DNA of 64,000 nucleotides from positions 26,374 through 90,373 of the forward strand of contig DCFQ01000098.1 of assembly GCA_002319915.1 (NCBI GenBank), read 5' to 3'. Below the pieces are notes generated by a model. The model did not search any database, had not been told where the DNA came from, and saw only the letters and a program-made list of their open reading frames with translations. Shown here piece by piece: positions 41,445 through 50,681 of the stretch. The stretch comes from Bacteroidales bacterium UBA1800. GTDB taxonomy: Bacteria > Bacteroidota > Bacteroidia > Bacteroidales > VadinHA17. Every line of letters begins with the position of its first letter. Within the stretch, counting starts at the first letter, position 1. The translations under genes and the position numbers were made by a program.

Positions 41445-44270
41445 CTACCTCTCAAGCATGGAGTTTATGGATTTCAGCATATTCTGCTCGGTCTGATCGA
41501 GCTTTCTTGATGAACCTGCTTTATTAAGCAGGCTGGCAGCCATTTTAAGGTCGCTCATATAACCGGCCTTGTCACCCATTTCACTCCTGACGCGTGACCT
41601 GAAAAAATAATAAGGGTAATTGCCCGGATCTATGCTGACAGCCCTGTCGAGATCGCTCAACGCGTTCCGAAGGTCGCCTGACTGCTGCCACACGAGGCCC
41701 CTCCGGAAATATATCATTCCACTGGCGGGGAAATTGTCGATGATTGCCGTATACGCTGTCAGTGCCGGCTGCCATTGCTTCAGCGAGGAGTATATCTGTC
41801 CCGTTTTCTGCAGGACCGAATAATTGAGCGGCCACTTTATCAGGCAATTCTCATACTCAGCGAGGGCAGACTTTAAATTCCCGGTCTGTTCCGTGATCTC
41901 CGCATGTGTCTCAAACAAGGGGGCGTTCTGGGGATTCTTTTCCATCTCCGCCGCCAGGAGGGAAAGTGATTTCCCGTAGTCTTTCATGGCAGGCGCAGGC
42001 ATGGAATTGCTCCGGTAAAAATTACCTCTTTCACGGTAGCTGGCAAAATTCTCCGGATCCACGGAAACCGCCTTGTCATAATCTGCTCCTGCAGAAGCGA
42101 TATCTCCTTTCGTCAGGAAATGACCCGCGCGTGAAAGATAGAAGCTTGCCTCATTTGGATACTTGGCGATCAACCGGTTTAGAAGGTCAAATGATTGGGA
42201 TTCCTGGCCTGAATCACGGTACAGGGCAGCAAGGGTATAGGTCACCTGTGTGTTGTCGGGTTGGATCTCCAGCATTTTTTTGAGGGCTGAAACGGCATCC
42301 TGCCATCTCCCCGTTTTCTGGTACGTTGCTGCCAGCAGTTCATAGCCGCTGTAATTCCCGGGAACGGCTTTCACAATGTTCATCCCGTCATCAAGCGCAC
42401 CCTGGTAATCCTCCATCAGGAGCCTCAGTTCTCCCCTCATGGCATGCAGGGCCGGGTTGCCGGGGTCTTTTGATATCTGATTGTCAATCAGACGCTTTGC
42501 AGCCACCCTGTTGCGCTGGTCCTCCTTTGATCCCGACCTGCCCAGTATCATGTTTATATAGAGCTTGTTCTTGTAGGCTTCGTAAAACGTGCTGTCGTCA
42601 CGCAATGTCTTCTCAATATTTGAAAGTGCATCGTCGTACTCCTTCTCACGGATGCTCAGGGTTGCAAGCCGGTTGTAATACAAGGCATTGGCAGAAAAGT
42701 TGTCATTCATTTTTGCCAGGTGCGCGAAACTGTCGCTGTAGAATTCAGGGATATTGGCAGCCTGTTTTTCAAATGCCATGTTCTCGAGAAATACGGGCGG
42801 CGAGTCGTTCCCGTTCTCATCGATATGGGTCAGGTAAAGCTGCGTGTAAGGGCCTCTCTCCTTGGACGAAAATACGAGCCACCTGCTGTTGGGGGACCAG
42901 GAATGCCAAGAATTCATTTTCCCGTTATTGCAATTCATGAGCCTCGGTGTTCCGCCTTCTGCAGGCATGATATAAAGCTTGCTGTCGGGCTGGAGGAGCA
43001 TGAAATTTCCAGCCTGGCAAGAAACGATCCATTTCCCGTCAGGCGAATATCTCCCGAAATAATTGCTCTTCTCGTTCGCAAACGCTCCGGGCACCGGAAC
43101 AGCCGTCCCTCCTTTCCCTTCGTTGAAGGGGACCCTGTAAAGATCGAACTTGAACTCTTTCTGTTTTGATGTGAACTCTTTCACATCTTCAGGATCGAGT
43201 ATCACGTTTGCCGAACTTTCAATCTTCGACGACATATAGCTGTTTGTCCGGGTGAAGAGAACCTCCCTGCCGTCGGGCGACCAGTTAGGATTGCTTTGAA
43301 CGAATTTCCGGTCCGAGGCACCAGGTAATTCATAGTATCTCCTGCTCTCGCGGTCATAAACCGCGATTATGCCTTTGATTGGAAAGAAAAGCTGCGAATA
43401 TTCGAGGTTGTCGATGGGAACAAACACCGACCGGTCCTTTACCGTCGAAACCACGTACCTACCGTTGGGAGCGATCTGCGACAGGAGACCATAGGTGTTG
43501 GCACCATCCTCCCTCCTGAAATCACTCCAGGTGATTATTTTATCGAGTGTCAGTGCGACCGTGTCGGCCAGGGGTGAAATGATGTACGATCCCTTGTCAT
43601 TTGCATAGTCTACATCCATCGCAATATCCCCGTTCCCTGAGAATGAGTGGCAGTTGGCGCAGACGGGTATATTGCCGAGGACCTTCTCAGGTTTTCCCCC
43701 GGCGACCTCCGCTCTGTACCATTCAATCTCCCTGACGTGTTTCACCGCGTATCCGAAGGGCAGCGGTACTGCCCTGTAGAATACTGAAGCGCCAACCGGG
43801 TCTTTTGAGAATGAAAATGAAGTATATCCCGATATTACCTTCCCGCCGTGAAATCCTCCGTTGATTCCGGCGACGATAAGCACAACCGGCTTTTCTCCTG
43901 ATACGGATCTTATTTTAGACCAGGTATCCCTATCCGGCCTCCATTCTGCGGATTTTATTGTTGTACGGAAGATCTCCCTGCCATTGTCCGTTGTTATCCT
44001 GATATGCCACTTCATTCCCTTTTCCGGCATGCTCTTCCATGAAAAAAGCGGGGCAGGAAATTCCCGAGGGAAGATAGTCCCGTTCACCGGATAATCGATT
44101 ATCAGCCCTAACCCCTTGCTGCCATCCTTCGCGATACTCTGAATCTGTTTTTCAACCCTTCCTTCATTGCATCCCGCAATAGTAAGCAGAAGTAAGGAGA
44201 AGGCTGCCAGCCTGATGAGTTCTGGAAAACGCCAGCGCCGGTCATGAATGGAAAACCTGGAGGGGTTCAT
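41445..44270 (-). CDS. Lipoprotein with PD40 beta-propeller, CxxCH motif and TPR array
   Basis: 941 residues. A signal with lipobox (LTIAGC, Cys about 34) is followed by a beta-rich region, a c-type-haem-like CANCH motif (Cys204-Cys207-His208, in VCANCHSFSGNGDIAMDV), and TolB/PD40-like repeats (NWSPDGREVLFTR, RYSPDGKWIVSC, SWSPNSRWLVFSS at about 330-490). The last 400 residues are tandem TPR units (about 530-930). It should sit in the periplasm or on the surface; whether haem is bound is not shown by one motif alone. Function is unknown, possibly protein assembly or sensing. It is single on the strand, with repeat copy 4 after its stop. Confidence 0.85.
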   Translation of the reverse strand: MNPSRFSIHDRRWRFPELIRLAAFSLLLLTIAGCNEGRVEKQIQSIAKDGSKGLGLIIDYPVNGTIFPREFPAPLFSWKSMPEKGMKWHIRITTDNGREIFRTTIKSAEWRPDRDTWSKIRSVSGEKPVVLIVAGINGGFHGGKVISGYTSFSFSKDPVGASVFYRAVPLPFGYAVKHVREIEWYRAEVAGGKPEKVLGNIPVCANCHSFSGNGDIAMDVDYANDKGSYIISPLADTVALTLDKIITWSDFRREDGANTYGLLSQIAPNGRYVVSTVKDRSVFVPIDNLEYSQLFFPIKGIIAVYDRESRRYYELPGASDRKFVQSNPNWSPDGREVLFTRTNSYMSSKIESSANVILDPEDVKEFTSKQKEFKFDLYRVPFNEGKGGTAVPVPGAFANEKSNYFGRYSPDGKWIVSCQAGNFMLLQPDSKLYIMPAEGGTPRLMNCNNGKMNSWHSWSPNSRWLVFSSKERGPYTQLYLTHIDENGNDSPPVFLENMAFEKQAANIPEFYSDSFAHLAKMNDNFSANALYYNRLATLSIREKEYDDALSNIEKTLRDDSTFYEAYKNKLYINMILGRSGSKEDQRNRVAAKRLIDNQISKDPGNPALHAMRGELRLLMEDYQGALDDGMNIVKAVPGNYSGYELLAATYQKTGRWQDAVSALKKMLEIQPDNTQVTYTLAALYRDSGQESQSFDLLNRLIAKYPNEASFYLSRAGHFLTKGDIASAGADYDKAVSVDPENFASYRERGNFYRSNSMPAPAMKDYGKSLSLLAAEMEKNPQNAPLFETHAEITEQTGNLKSALAEYENCLIKWPLNYSVLQKTGQIYSSLKQWQPALTAYTAIIDNFPASGMIYFRRGLVWQQSGDLRNALSDLDRAVSIDPGNYPYYFFRSRVRSEMGDKAGYMSDLKMAASLLNKAGSSRKLDQTEQNMLKSINSMLER

Positions 44271-44414
44271 GGTCTTTCAGATTAGGTTAAGCATTCCTGA
44301 TAATCTCGGATAGCTTAGAATCCCGTGAATAAGTAAGAATACTTTGCAGCAAATTACGCTAAGTTTCGTGAGCCGGCAAAGTCCTTTTGGAATTTTCGGT
44401 TGAATGAAGGAAGT

Positions 44415-45212
44415 TTACTTTAATTCCGCAAGTTCCTTTTTGATCAGTGAAGCCATCTTCCTTACTTCAAAATCGACAATTTTCTTCCCGTATGTACGGC
44501 TGGCCCGGATCCTGGGATCGTCACCCATCATGCCGAGAGGCCATGTTGAGGTCCCGGCCGGGAGCCTGTCCATATTTACCAGGTCAGGCCTTACAGCCAT
44601 CATGATCGAGGTTTCGTTGGCAGCTGCATGGTCGCATTGCAGGCAAAGATCCGCTGAATCGTTTCCCCAGCAGTTCATAACCTTCAGATTGTATTTGGTG
44701 AGGAATTCCCCGGCATGCGATCCAATATAGTTGGTCGAGGGCCCGTGGCCGTGAGCAATGACTATCCTGAAACCTGCCCTGCCCAGTTGTTTCATGATCC
44801 CATTAATCATTGCGTCAAAGGTGGAATCACTGACCCAGTATGCGCTGCCCTTCATCTGCTGGAAATCGTAGGTGCACTGATTGCTGAACAGCTTGCCGCA
44901 ATCCATGCCGTAATACTCCTTCCCGTTGACTATTGTGTCGAAATCGGGGCCAAGAAACAATTTCGGGAGAACAATCCCACCGGCTTCGGAGGCGAGACGT
45001 GTAAAAAATTCCTCCGACTGTATCCCGTCGGCACCGAGCGGAAGATGGTAACTGTGCCATTCAAGCGTCCCGAGAGGGAGGTAGGCTACTGGGCACTTTG
45101 CCAGGCGTGTCGAGAATTCTTCAGGCGTAAGCTCCTCATAAAGAACTTTTTCGTGATGGCTGCATGAGGCAAGGATTGCCAGGCCTAACAGGTATCCGAG
45201 ATATCTCATCAT
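44415..45212 (-). CDS. Creatininase-family lipoprotein
   Basis: 265 residues with lipobox (AILASC, Cys about 17). The creatininase family metal-site motif is modified: GTLEWHSYHLPLGADG instead of the usual GSxEQHGPHLP, and the second motif is AHGHGPSTN in place of GHGGN. The Glu and His ligands are still present. Family members are amide hydrolases acting on creatinine or on intermediates of folate/flavin-like cofactor metabolism, most of them cytosolic; a lipoprotein form is uncommon. It may have another substrate. It is 145 bp downstream of the PD40-TPR gene's start, same strand. Confidence 0.8.
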   Translation of the reverse strand: MMRYLGYLLGLAILASCSHHEKVLYEELTPEEFSTRLAKCPVAYLPLGTLEWHSYHLPLGADGIQSEEFFTRLASEAGGIVLPKLFLGPDFDTIVNGKEYYGMDCGKLFSNQCTYDFQQMKGSAYWVSDSTFDAMINGIMKQLGRAGFRIVIAHGHGPSTNYIGSHAGEFLTKYNLKVMNCWGNDSADLCLQCDHAAANETSIMMAVRPDLVNMDRLPAGTSTWPLGMMGDDPRIRASRTYGKKIVDFEVRKMASLIKKELAELK

Positions 45213-45465
45213 AAATGGTTTTAGAGTTCTGAAATTAATAAAAGAAAATGTGATTGGTGATTACCTGCTTCCGCTATTGCCCGATGTCCGGTTATTGGTT
45301 AAATTTGATTTGAAGAAAGATATAAATACTTCATAAATGCATATTTGCACTATTGCCCCGAAGCCCTGGCAGGGACCTGCGCGGAGTTTACCCCGCTACC
45401 TGCGGGGCCCGGCACGAATACATGATTGATTACCGGTAAATTATGAACTCCAACAATAAAGACAT
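45213..45465. other. Intergenic spacer with a GC-rich hairpin
   Basis: Mostly AT-rich, with one GC-rich patch in which CCCCGC (45391-45396) pairs with GCGGGG (45402-45407), followed by GCCCGGCAC, a word also present near 38888. No promoter was identified. Confidence 0.4.
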
Positions 45466-45987
45466 ATGACCACTATTTCAAAAAGATCAATTGGGGCATT
45501 TGCTGCGGCCGTGATCCTTTCAGGAACACTGCTCTCACAGACAACACTGCAGGACAAAAACAGGAACCTGGCTCTTAGTCATGACACAGCTTTTGTGACA
45601 AACCTGGTCTCCAGGTATTTACTGTCGGTTAAAAACGCCGATACAACGATGGGTTCGGCTCTCTGGGCCCATACCTCGGAGGTTTCATTCATATACCCGC
45701 GCGGAAATGAGTATGGCTGGAAGGGCGTGAAAAGCATCTATTTGTTCTTCAGGGACAACTTCACAGAAAGGAAGCTTACATTTTCAAAGCTGAGATTCGC
45801 CAATTATGGAGAAGTCCTGTGGCTGGAATTCTTCTGGGTCTTCGATGCAACCATGAAACCCGGGAACGAGGCTGTCGAAACGAAAGGAAGGGAGACCCAG
45901 ATCTGGAAGAAGTTCAATGCCGGATGGAAGCTCGTCCATGTCCACTATTCAGGAATGCCCGTGACAGGAGCGGGGGAGGGAATCTGA
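45466..45987 (+). CDS. Exported NTF2-like (SnoaL-type) protein
   Basis: 173 residues; the N-terminus is hydrophobic (IGAFAAAVILSGTLLSQ), so it is probably exported. The remainder fits the nuclear transport factor 2 fold: helical start with VTNLVSRYLLSVKNADTTMG, then WAHTSEVSFIYPRGNEYGWKGVKSI and ETKGRETQIWKKFNAGWKLVHVHYS. The fold serves as a small-molecule binding or isomerase/hydratase scaffold; which one applies is unknown. It is alone on its strand. Confidence 0.75.
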   Translation: MTTISKRSIGAFAAAVILSGTLLSQTTLQDKNRNLALSHDTAFVTNLVSRYLLSVKNADTTMGSALWAHTSEVSFIYPRGNEYGWKGVKSIYLFFRDNFTERKLTFSKLRFANYGEVLWLEFFWVFDATMKPGNEAVETKGRETQIWKKFNAGWKLVHVHYSGMPVTGAGEGI

Positions 45988-46135
45988 CAGGAACTAAGGC
46001 CCCCGATGGAATCCTCAGGATCCGGCTTTACTATGTCGGGGCTGCATTAAAAGTCCCTGGCTTGCCTTGTGGTACCGATAGCTCCCGATTGTTTCAATTT
46101 GCCTAACGGACACCATCAGATTCATTTTCATATTG

Positions 46136-46143
46136 TAACTTTG
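46136..46143 (+). promoter_or_regulatory. Candidate -7 box TAACTTTG
   Basis: TAACTTTG lies 30 bp upstream of the TPR gene start. No TTTG box is found 19-21 bp upstream of it, so the call rests on the -7 box alone. Confidence 0.3.
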
Positions 46144-46173
46144 TATAAGCAGCATTACGTATGATCAAAAAAT

Positions 46174-46803
46174 ATGAAAAAAAGCCTGTTTCTGATCATA
46201 TTGACAATAGTCCCATCAGCCATCTACGGCCAGTCGTATGACCTGAAGGCGATGAAATTCTATTACAGCGGTATTGGCTGTTATGCATCCAAAAACTATT
46301 TCAGGGCAATGGTGGAATTTACCAAAGCCATTGAAATAGATTCCGGGTTTCTCCAGGCATGGGAAAACAGGGGAGTAAGCAAATTCCGTCTTAACGATTT
46401 TCACGGTGCAATTTCTGATTATGATAAGGCATTGGATATCAACCCCGACGATTACAATACTTTTGGAAGGAAGGCATGGGCCGAATTCGGCCTGGAGGAT
46501 TTGGAGGGAGCGATCGAAGATTTCTCAAAGGCCATTGAAGGCAATATAAATGATGCTGATTTCCGTATCGGACGGGGTGAAGCAAAATACAAGCTAAGGG
46601 ATTTTGAGGGGGCCCTCTCCGATTTCGACAGGGTTGTCAGGTTCGGTTATGCATCGAAGGAACAGAGGGGAAGGGCATTCTTCTGGAGGGGTTTCACGAA
46701 GATTGATATCGGTCAGCGGACCGGCGGCTGCCTCGATCTCGAAAGATCAAAGAAGCTGGGATATGAGAAAGCCTTCGGGATCTACGACATCTACTGCCGC
46801 TAA
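46174..46803 (+). CDS. Exported tetratricopeptide-repeat protein
   Basis: 209 residues with a signal peptide (LFLIILTIVPSAIYGQ). At least four TPR units follow: FRAMVEFTKAIEIDSGFLQAWENRGVSKFRL, FHGAISDYDKALDINPDDYNTFGRKAWAEF, LEGAIEDFSKAIEGN, and FEGALSDFDRVVRFG, the last ending GCLDLERSKKLGYEKAF. It is a protein-interaction module with no enzymatic domain. Partner is unknown. It is convergent with the small lipoprotein gene at 46817. Confidence 0.85.
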   Translation: MKKSLFLIILTIVPSAIYGQSYDLKAMKFYYSGIGCYASKNYFRAMVEFTKAIEIDSGFLQAWENRGVSKFRLNDFHGAISDYDKALDINPDDYNTFGRKAWAEFGLEDLEGAIEDFSKAIEGNINDADFRIGRGEAKYKLRDFEGALSDFDRVVRFGYASKEQRGRAFFWRGFTKIDIGQRTGGCLDLERSKKLGYEKAFGIYDIYCR

Positions 46804-46816
46804 AACCCGCTGCTAA

Positions 46817-47128
46817 TTACTCTTTTTCAATTCTCTGGATGTCGATCCTGTTGTTGGGGCATGCACCTTCTGCCAGAGTCCAGTCGAGCCTTACCCTTAA
46901 CGGGAAGCTCTCCTTCTGAAGGTCGATGTCGGAGTTGTCAGGAAGGGTGTTAAACTCAAAGGTCGTCGTGTCAATCTTAATGAACCATCCGCCGCAGCAT
47001 ACGCATGCCCGGATATCCGGCCCGAGGATTATTCCTTCCGATTTGTACTCTTTGCCTTCCTTTCCGCAGAAGCTCAGGGTCAGGCAAAGTATTACTATAA
47101 ACGCATAAAATGATTTTACCATCCTCAT
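46817..47128 (-). CDS. Small Cys-rich lipoprotein
   Basis: 103 residues. Signal plus lipobox LSFC (Cys about 21) and a cluster CVCCGGWFI near residue 42 that could bind metal or form disulfides, with another Cys in EGACPNN. Family unknown. A second start at 47122 (MVKSF) is possible. It is convergent with the TPR gene, 13 bp from its stop. Confidence 0.6.
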   Translation of the reverse strand: MRMVKSFYAFIVILCLTLSFCGKEGKEYKSEGIILGPDIRACVCCGGWFIKIDTTTFEFNTLPDNSDIDLQKESFPLRVRLDWTLAEGACPNNRIDIQRIEKE

Positions 47129-47185
47129 TAGTATTCGACATTACAAAAATAATCCTTTTTATCTGCCAACCGGCAAATAAGGCCC

Positions 47186-47236
47186 TCTTTGTCTCCTCGG
47201 TGTCCCGATAGCTATCGGGATCTGTACAAGTTCTTT
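47186..47236. repeat. Compound palindrome repeat, copy 5
   Basis: GTCTCCTCGGTG is followed by the exact palindrome TCCCGATAGCTATCGGGA at 47203-47220 and TCTGTACAAGTTCTTTAA. It lies 58 bp upstream of the GH88-like gene, within the region expected to hold its promoter. Confidence 0.8.
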
Positions 47237-47294
47237 AAAAATTTTACAATCATATTTTGATTCCTAGTATCTTTAAAAAGACGTAATCTTGTAT

Positions 47295-48677
47295 ATGATC
47301 AAGCTCAATCCTGCACTCACCATTGAAGACCTTCGCATGAAGCTCTCCAGGTTCTGGGAACTATCTGCGGCGAAGATCGATCGCATTGATAAAGAGTACG
47401 ATGAATCAAAAGGTTCCCCGGTATTTACCGTCAACGGGAAATATACCACCAGGGGCTGGACCGAATGGACGCAGGGCTTCCAGTACGGTTCCGCAATTTT
47501 GCAGTTTGATGTGACCGGAGGGAAAGAATTCCTCGAATACGGAAGACAAAAGACCGTCAGTGCGATGGCATCGCACGTCAGCAATACAAGCGTACACGAC
47601 CACGGCTTCAACAATATAAGCACTTACGGGAACCTCCTCAGGCTCATGGGTGAAGGGAAGATCCCCTTCAACGAGTGGGAGAAGAATTTCTATGAACTCG
47701 CTCTTAAGGTCTCGGGCGCCGTGCAGGCCGCAAGATGGACCGCCACAAAGAGCGGCGGCTTCATCTATTCCTTCAACGGCCCGCACTCATTATTTGTTGA
47801 CACTATCCGCTCCTGCCGCTCACTGATCGTTAGCCACATGCTCGGACATGTCCTCAAGGGAGAAGGCGATGCAAGGATCAGCCTCCTTGGAAGGGCCATG
47901 GAGCACCTGCGGTCGACTGCCATGTATTCCGTCTATTACGGCGAGAGCCGTGACAGTTATGATACATGTGGAAGAACGGCCCATGAGAGCGTATTCAATG
48001 TGAACGACGGAAGCTATAGGTGCCCCTCCACGCAACAGGGATACTCGGCTTTCAGCACCTGGACGCGCGGACTGGCATGGGCCATGTGCGGGTTTGCCGA
48101 AGAGCTCGAATGGATAAGTTCTGCCGGCGAGGGATATTTCACAGAGGCCGGGGACAGGGAAGCCCTGGCAGCAATCCTCCTCAGGGCAGCAAAGGTGACT
48201 TGTGATTTTTATATAGCTTCTTCACCCTCCGACGGTGTTCCTTACTGGGATACAGGGGCCCCCGGCCTCCGGAATATCCCGGACTGCCTCAGCAAACCCT
48301 CCGACCCATTCAATTCCTTCGAACCGGTCGACAGCTCGGCAGCTGCTATCGGGGCGCAGGGACTGCTGAGGCTGGGAAGATACCTGGCAGGGAACGGTGA
48401 TGAAGATGAAGGCAAATCATACTGGCACTCAGGCCTTGCAGTGGTCAGTACGCTTCTCGATGAACCGTATCTCAGCACCAAACCCGATCACCAGGGACTT
48501 CTGCTTCACTCGGTCTACCATCGTCCCAACGGGTGGGATCACATCCCCGAGGGCAGCAGGATCCCGTATGGAGAATCATGCATGTGGGGCGACTATCATA
48601 TCCGTGAAGTATGCCTGTACCTTCAGAGGATCCTCAACAACGAAAAGTACTACACCTTTTTTAGCACCATCAGATGA
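47295..48677 (+). CDS. GH88-family-like unsaturated uronyl hydrolase
   Basis: 460 residues from the ATG at 47295 (a TTG two codons upstream is less likely). The alpha/alpha-barrel signature of GH88 is present: HDHGFNN with Asp102, then Asp169 in FVDTIRSCRSL, the two Asp residues that match the catalytic pair spacing, QGYSAFSTWTRGLAWAMCGF, and VPYWDTGAPGLRNIPDCL followed by DSSAAAIGAQGLLRL. No signal peptide is visible, so it is cytosolic. GH88 enzymes hydrate the enol ether of unsaturated uronic acids left by lyases. The substrate is inferred. It overlaps the next gene by 4 bp (ATGA) and starts the operon 47295-52967. Confidence 0.85.
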   Translation: MIKLNPALTIEDLRMKLSRFWELSAAKIDRIDKEYDESKGSPVFTVNGKYTTRGWTEWTQGFQYGSAILQFDVTGGKEFLEYGRQKTVSAMASHVSNTSVHDHGFNNISTYGNLLRLMGEGKIPFNEWEKNFYELALKVSGAVQAARWTATKSGGFIYSFNGPHSLFVDTIRSCRSLIVSHMLGHVLKGEGDARISLLGRAMEHLRSTAMYSVYYGESRDSYDTCGRTAHESVFNVNDGSYRCPSTQQGYSAFSTWTRGLAWAMCGFAEELEWISSAGEGYFTEAGDREALAAILLRAAKVTCDFYIASSPSDGVPYWDTGAPGLRNIPDCLSKPSDPFNSFEPVDSSAAAIGAQGLLRLGRYLAGNGDEDEGKSYWHSGLAVVSTLLDEPYLSTKPDHQGLLLHSVYHRPNGWDHIPEGSRIPYGESCMWGDYHIREVCLYLQRILNNEKYYTFFSTIR

Positions 48678-49507
48678 CGCCAAGCATAATCAGTGACCTG
48701 TCCGCTCTCTGCCTCCACACCATCACAACGAAGCCGTGGAGCATCGAAGAGGCGGCCCGTTACTATTCCGAAGCGGGGATCAGGGGGATTACCGTCTGGC
48801 GCGAAACGCTGCAGGGCTGTAAGGTGCACCTGACCGGTCAAATGCTGCGTGATCGCGGGCTTGAGATAGTCTCACTCAGCCGGGGCGGCTTTTTCGCAAG
48901 TGCAAATAAGGTAAAAAGACGGCTTGCGATCGATGAAAACCGCCGGGCAATCGATGAGGCCCGTGACCTGGGAACCGGCATGATTATTCTGGTTTGCGGG
49001 GCCGATCCAGCCCAATCGCTCCACGAATCGAGAAAACAGATCCACGATGGGATTGCGGCGATACTCCCCTATGCTTCTTCTGCCGGGGTACGGCTCACGA
49101 TCGAGCCTTTGCACCCAATGTTTGCCGATACCCGGTCGGCTATTAACACCATAAGGCAGGCGAACGACCTTGCGGAATCTCTGGATTCACCGCATGTCGG
49201 GGTTGCCGTCGATGTCTACCACCTCTGGTGGGACCCGGACCTCGAAGAGGAGATCGGGAGATGCGGAAGGAACGGTAACCTGGCCGCATTCCATATAAGC
49301 GACTGGAAATCACCCACCGCCGACATGCTTAACGACAGGGGGCTCATGGGAGAAGGCTGCATCCCGCTGAAACAAATAAGATCATGGGTGGAAAAGGCCG
49401 GCTTTAAAGGATTTATTGAAGTTGAAATATTTTCAAATATTTACTGGGCACAGGACCAGCATGCATTCCTTCAAAACATAATATCATCTTACAGGAAATT
49501 TGCTTAA
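48674..49507 (+). CDS. Cytosolic TIM-barrel sugar isomerase/epimerase
   Basis: 277 residues; the start ATG overlaps the GH88-like stop by 4 bp, so translation is probably coupled. Xylose-isomerase-like barrel motifs: TIEPLHPMF (metal ligand Glu), VGVAVDVYHLWWDPDLE, FHISDWKSP and FIEVEIFSN at the last strand. Members act as epimerases, hydroxypyruvate isomerases or sugar lyases. Position next to a GH88-like enzyme and a dehydrogenase points to sugar acid or keto-sugar processing. Confidence 0.85.
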   Translation: MTPSIISDLSALCLHTITTKPWSIEEAARYYSEAGIRGITVWRETLQGCKVHLTGQMLRDRGLEIVSLSRGGFFASANKVKRRLAIDENRRAIDEARDLGTGMIILVCGADPAQSLHESRKQIHDGIAAILPYASSAGVRLTIEPLHPMFADTRSAINTIRQANDLAESLDSPHVGVAVDVYHLWWDPDLEEEIGRCGRNGNLAAFHISDWKSPTADMLNDRGLMGEGCIPLKQIRSWVEKAGFKGFIEVEIFSNIYWAQDQHAFLQNIISSYRKFA

Positions 49508-49516
49508 TCTGAAATA

Positions 49517-50680
49517 ATGAAACAGCATCGGGTAGGAATAATAATGAACGGGGTCACGGGCAGGATGGGGACCAACCAGCACCTGATCCGTTCAATCATG
49601 GCAATTATCAGGGAGGGGGGCCTAAAAACCTCTGACGGAGAGATCATCATGCCCGATCCGGTCCTCCTCGGCCGTAACTTCGAAAAGCTCGAACAGTTGG
49701 GCAGGCAAACCGGGATCACCAAAATCACTACTGACCTGGATAAAGCCCTGAGCGATCCGGAGAATATCGTCTATTTCGATGCACAGACCACCGGGAGAAG
49801 GGTCGAATCGGTGAAAATGGCAATCCGGGCAGGGAAGCATGTTTATTGTGAAAAGCCTGTCGCGGCAACAACGGAAGAGGCCCTCGAGCTTTACCGGCTG
49901 TGCACAAAGGCCGGACTCAGGAACGGGGTGGTGCAGGACAAGCTCTGGCTACCGGGAATACGGAAGCTAAGGCGCCTTATCGACCAGGGGTTCTTCGGAA
50001 AGATCCTGGCTGTAAGAGGAGAGTTCGGATACTGGGTCTTCGAGGGAGACACCGTGCCATCACAGCGCCCTTCCTGGAATTACAGGAAGGAGGATAACGG
50101 GGGGATCATTCTCGATATGCTCTGCCACTGGAGATACCTGATCGATAATCTCTTCGGGAATGTCAGGGCAGTTTCATGCCTTGGCGCCACCCATATGGAA
50201 AGCCGGACCGATGAGAATGGGAACGAATATAAATGTACTGCCGATGATGCAGCATATGCTACATTCGAGCTTGAGAACGGGATAATCGTCCACTTTAATT
50301 CCTCCTGGACCGTCAGGGTGCGCCGCGACGATCTTCTTACCCTGCAGGTTGACGGCACAAAGGGATCAGCAGTTTCAGGACTACGGGAATGCTATATCCA
50401 GGATTATTCCAATACGCCAAGAGCTGTCTGGAATCCGGATATCCCGCAAAGCATCAACTTTTTCGATGGATGGTCTAAAGTTCCTGACTATGAACCGGAT
50501 GAAAATGCCTACAAGATCCAGTGGGAGCTATTCTTAAAGCATGTCGTGAAAAATGAACCGTTCCCTTGGGACCTGCTTGAAGGTGCAAAGGGTGTTCAGC
50601 TTGCGGAGAAAGGCCTGGAAAGCTGGGCGAAACGCTGCTGGGTCGATATCCCAGTGTTGAAAATTCAAAAACCTCAATGA
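49517..50680 (+). CDS. Gfo/Idh/MocA-family NAD(P)-dependent sugar dehydrogenase
   Basis: 387 residues with no signal peptide. The Rossmann start is slightly unusual, IIMNGVTGRMGTNQHLIRSI, followed by the Gfo/Idh signature KHVYCEKPVAATTEEAL (about 110-127, Lys of the EKP motif) and the C-terminal domain with DMLCHWRYLIDNLFG. It should oxidise or reduce a hydroxyl group of a sugar or inositol using NAD(P). It is preceded and followed by sugar isomerases with 9 bp and 1 bp spacing, a tight operon. Confidence 0.9.
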   Translation: MKQHRVGIIMNGVTGRMGTNQHLIRSIMAIIREGGLKTSDGEIIMPDPVLLGRNFEKLEQLGRQTGITKITTDLDKALSDPENIVYFDAQTTGRRVESVKMAIRAGKHVYCEKPVAATTEEALELYRLCTKAGLRNGVVQDKLWLPGIRKLRRLIDQGFFGKILAVRGEFGYWVFEGDTVPSQRPSWNYRKEDNGGIILDMLCHWRYLIDNLFGNVRAVSCLGATHMESRTDENGNEYKCTADDAAYATFELENGIIVHFNSSWTVRVRRDDLLTLQVDGTKGSAVSGLRECYIQDYSNTPRAVWNPDIPQSINFFDGWSKVPDYEPDENAYKIQWELFLKHVVKNEPFPWDLLEGAKGVQLAEKGLESWAKRCWVDIPVLKIQKPQ

Positions 50681-50681
50681 T

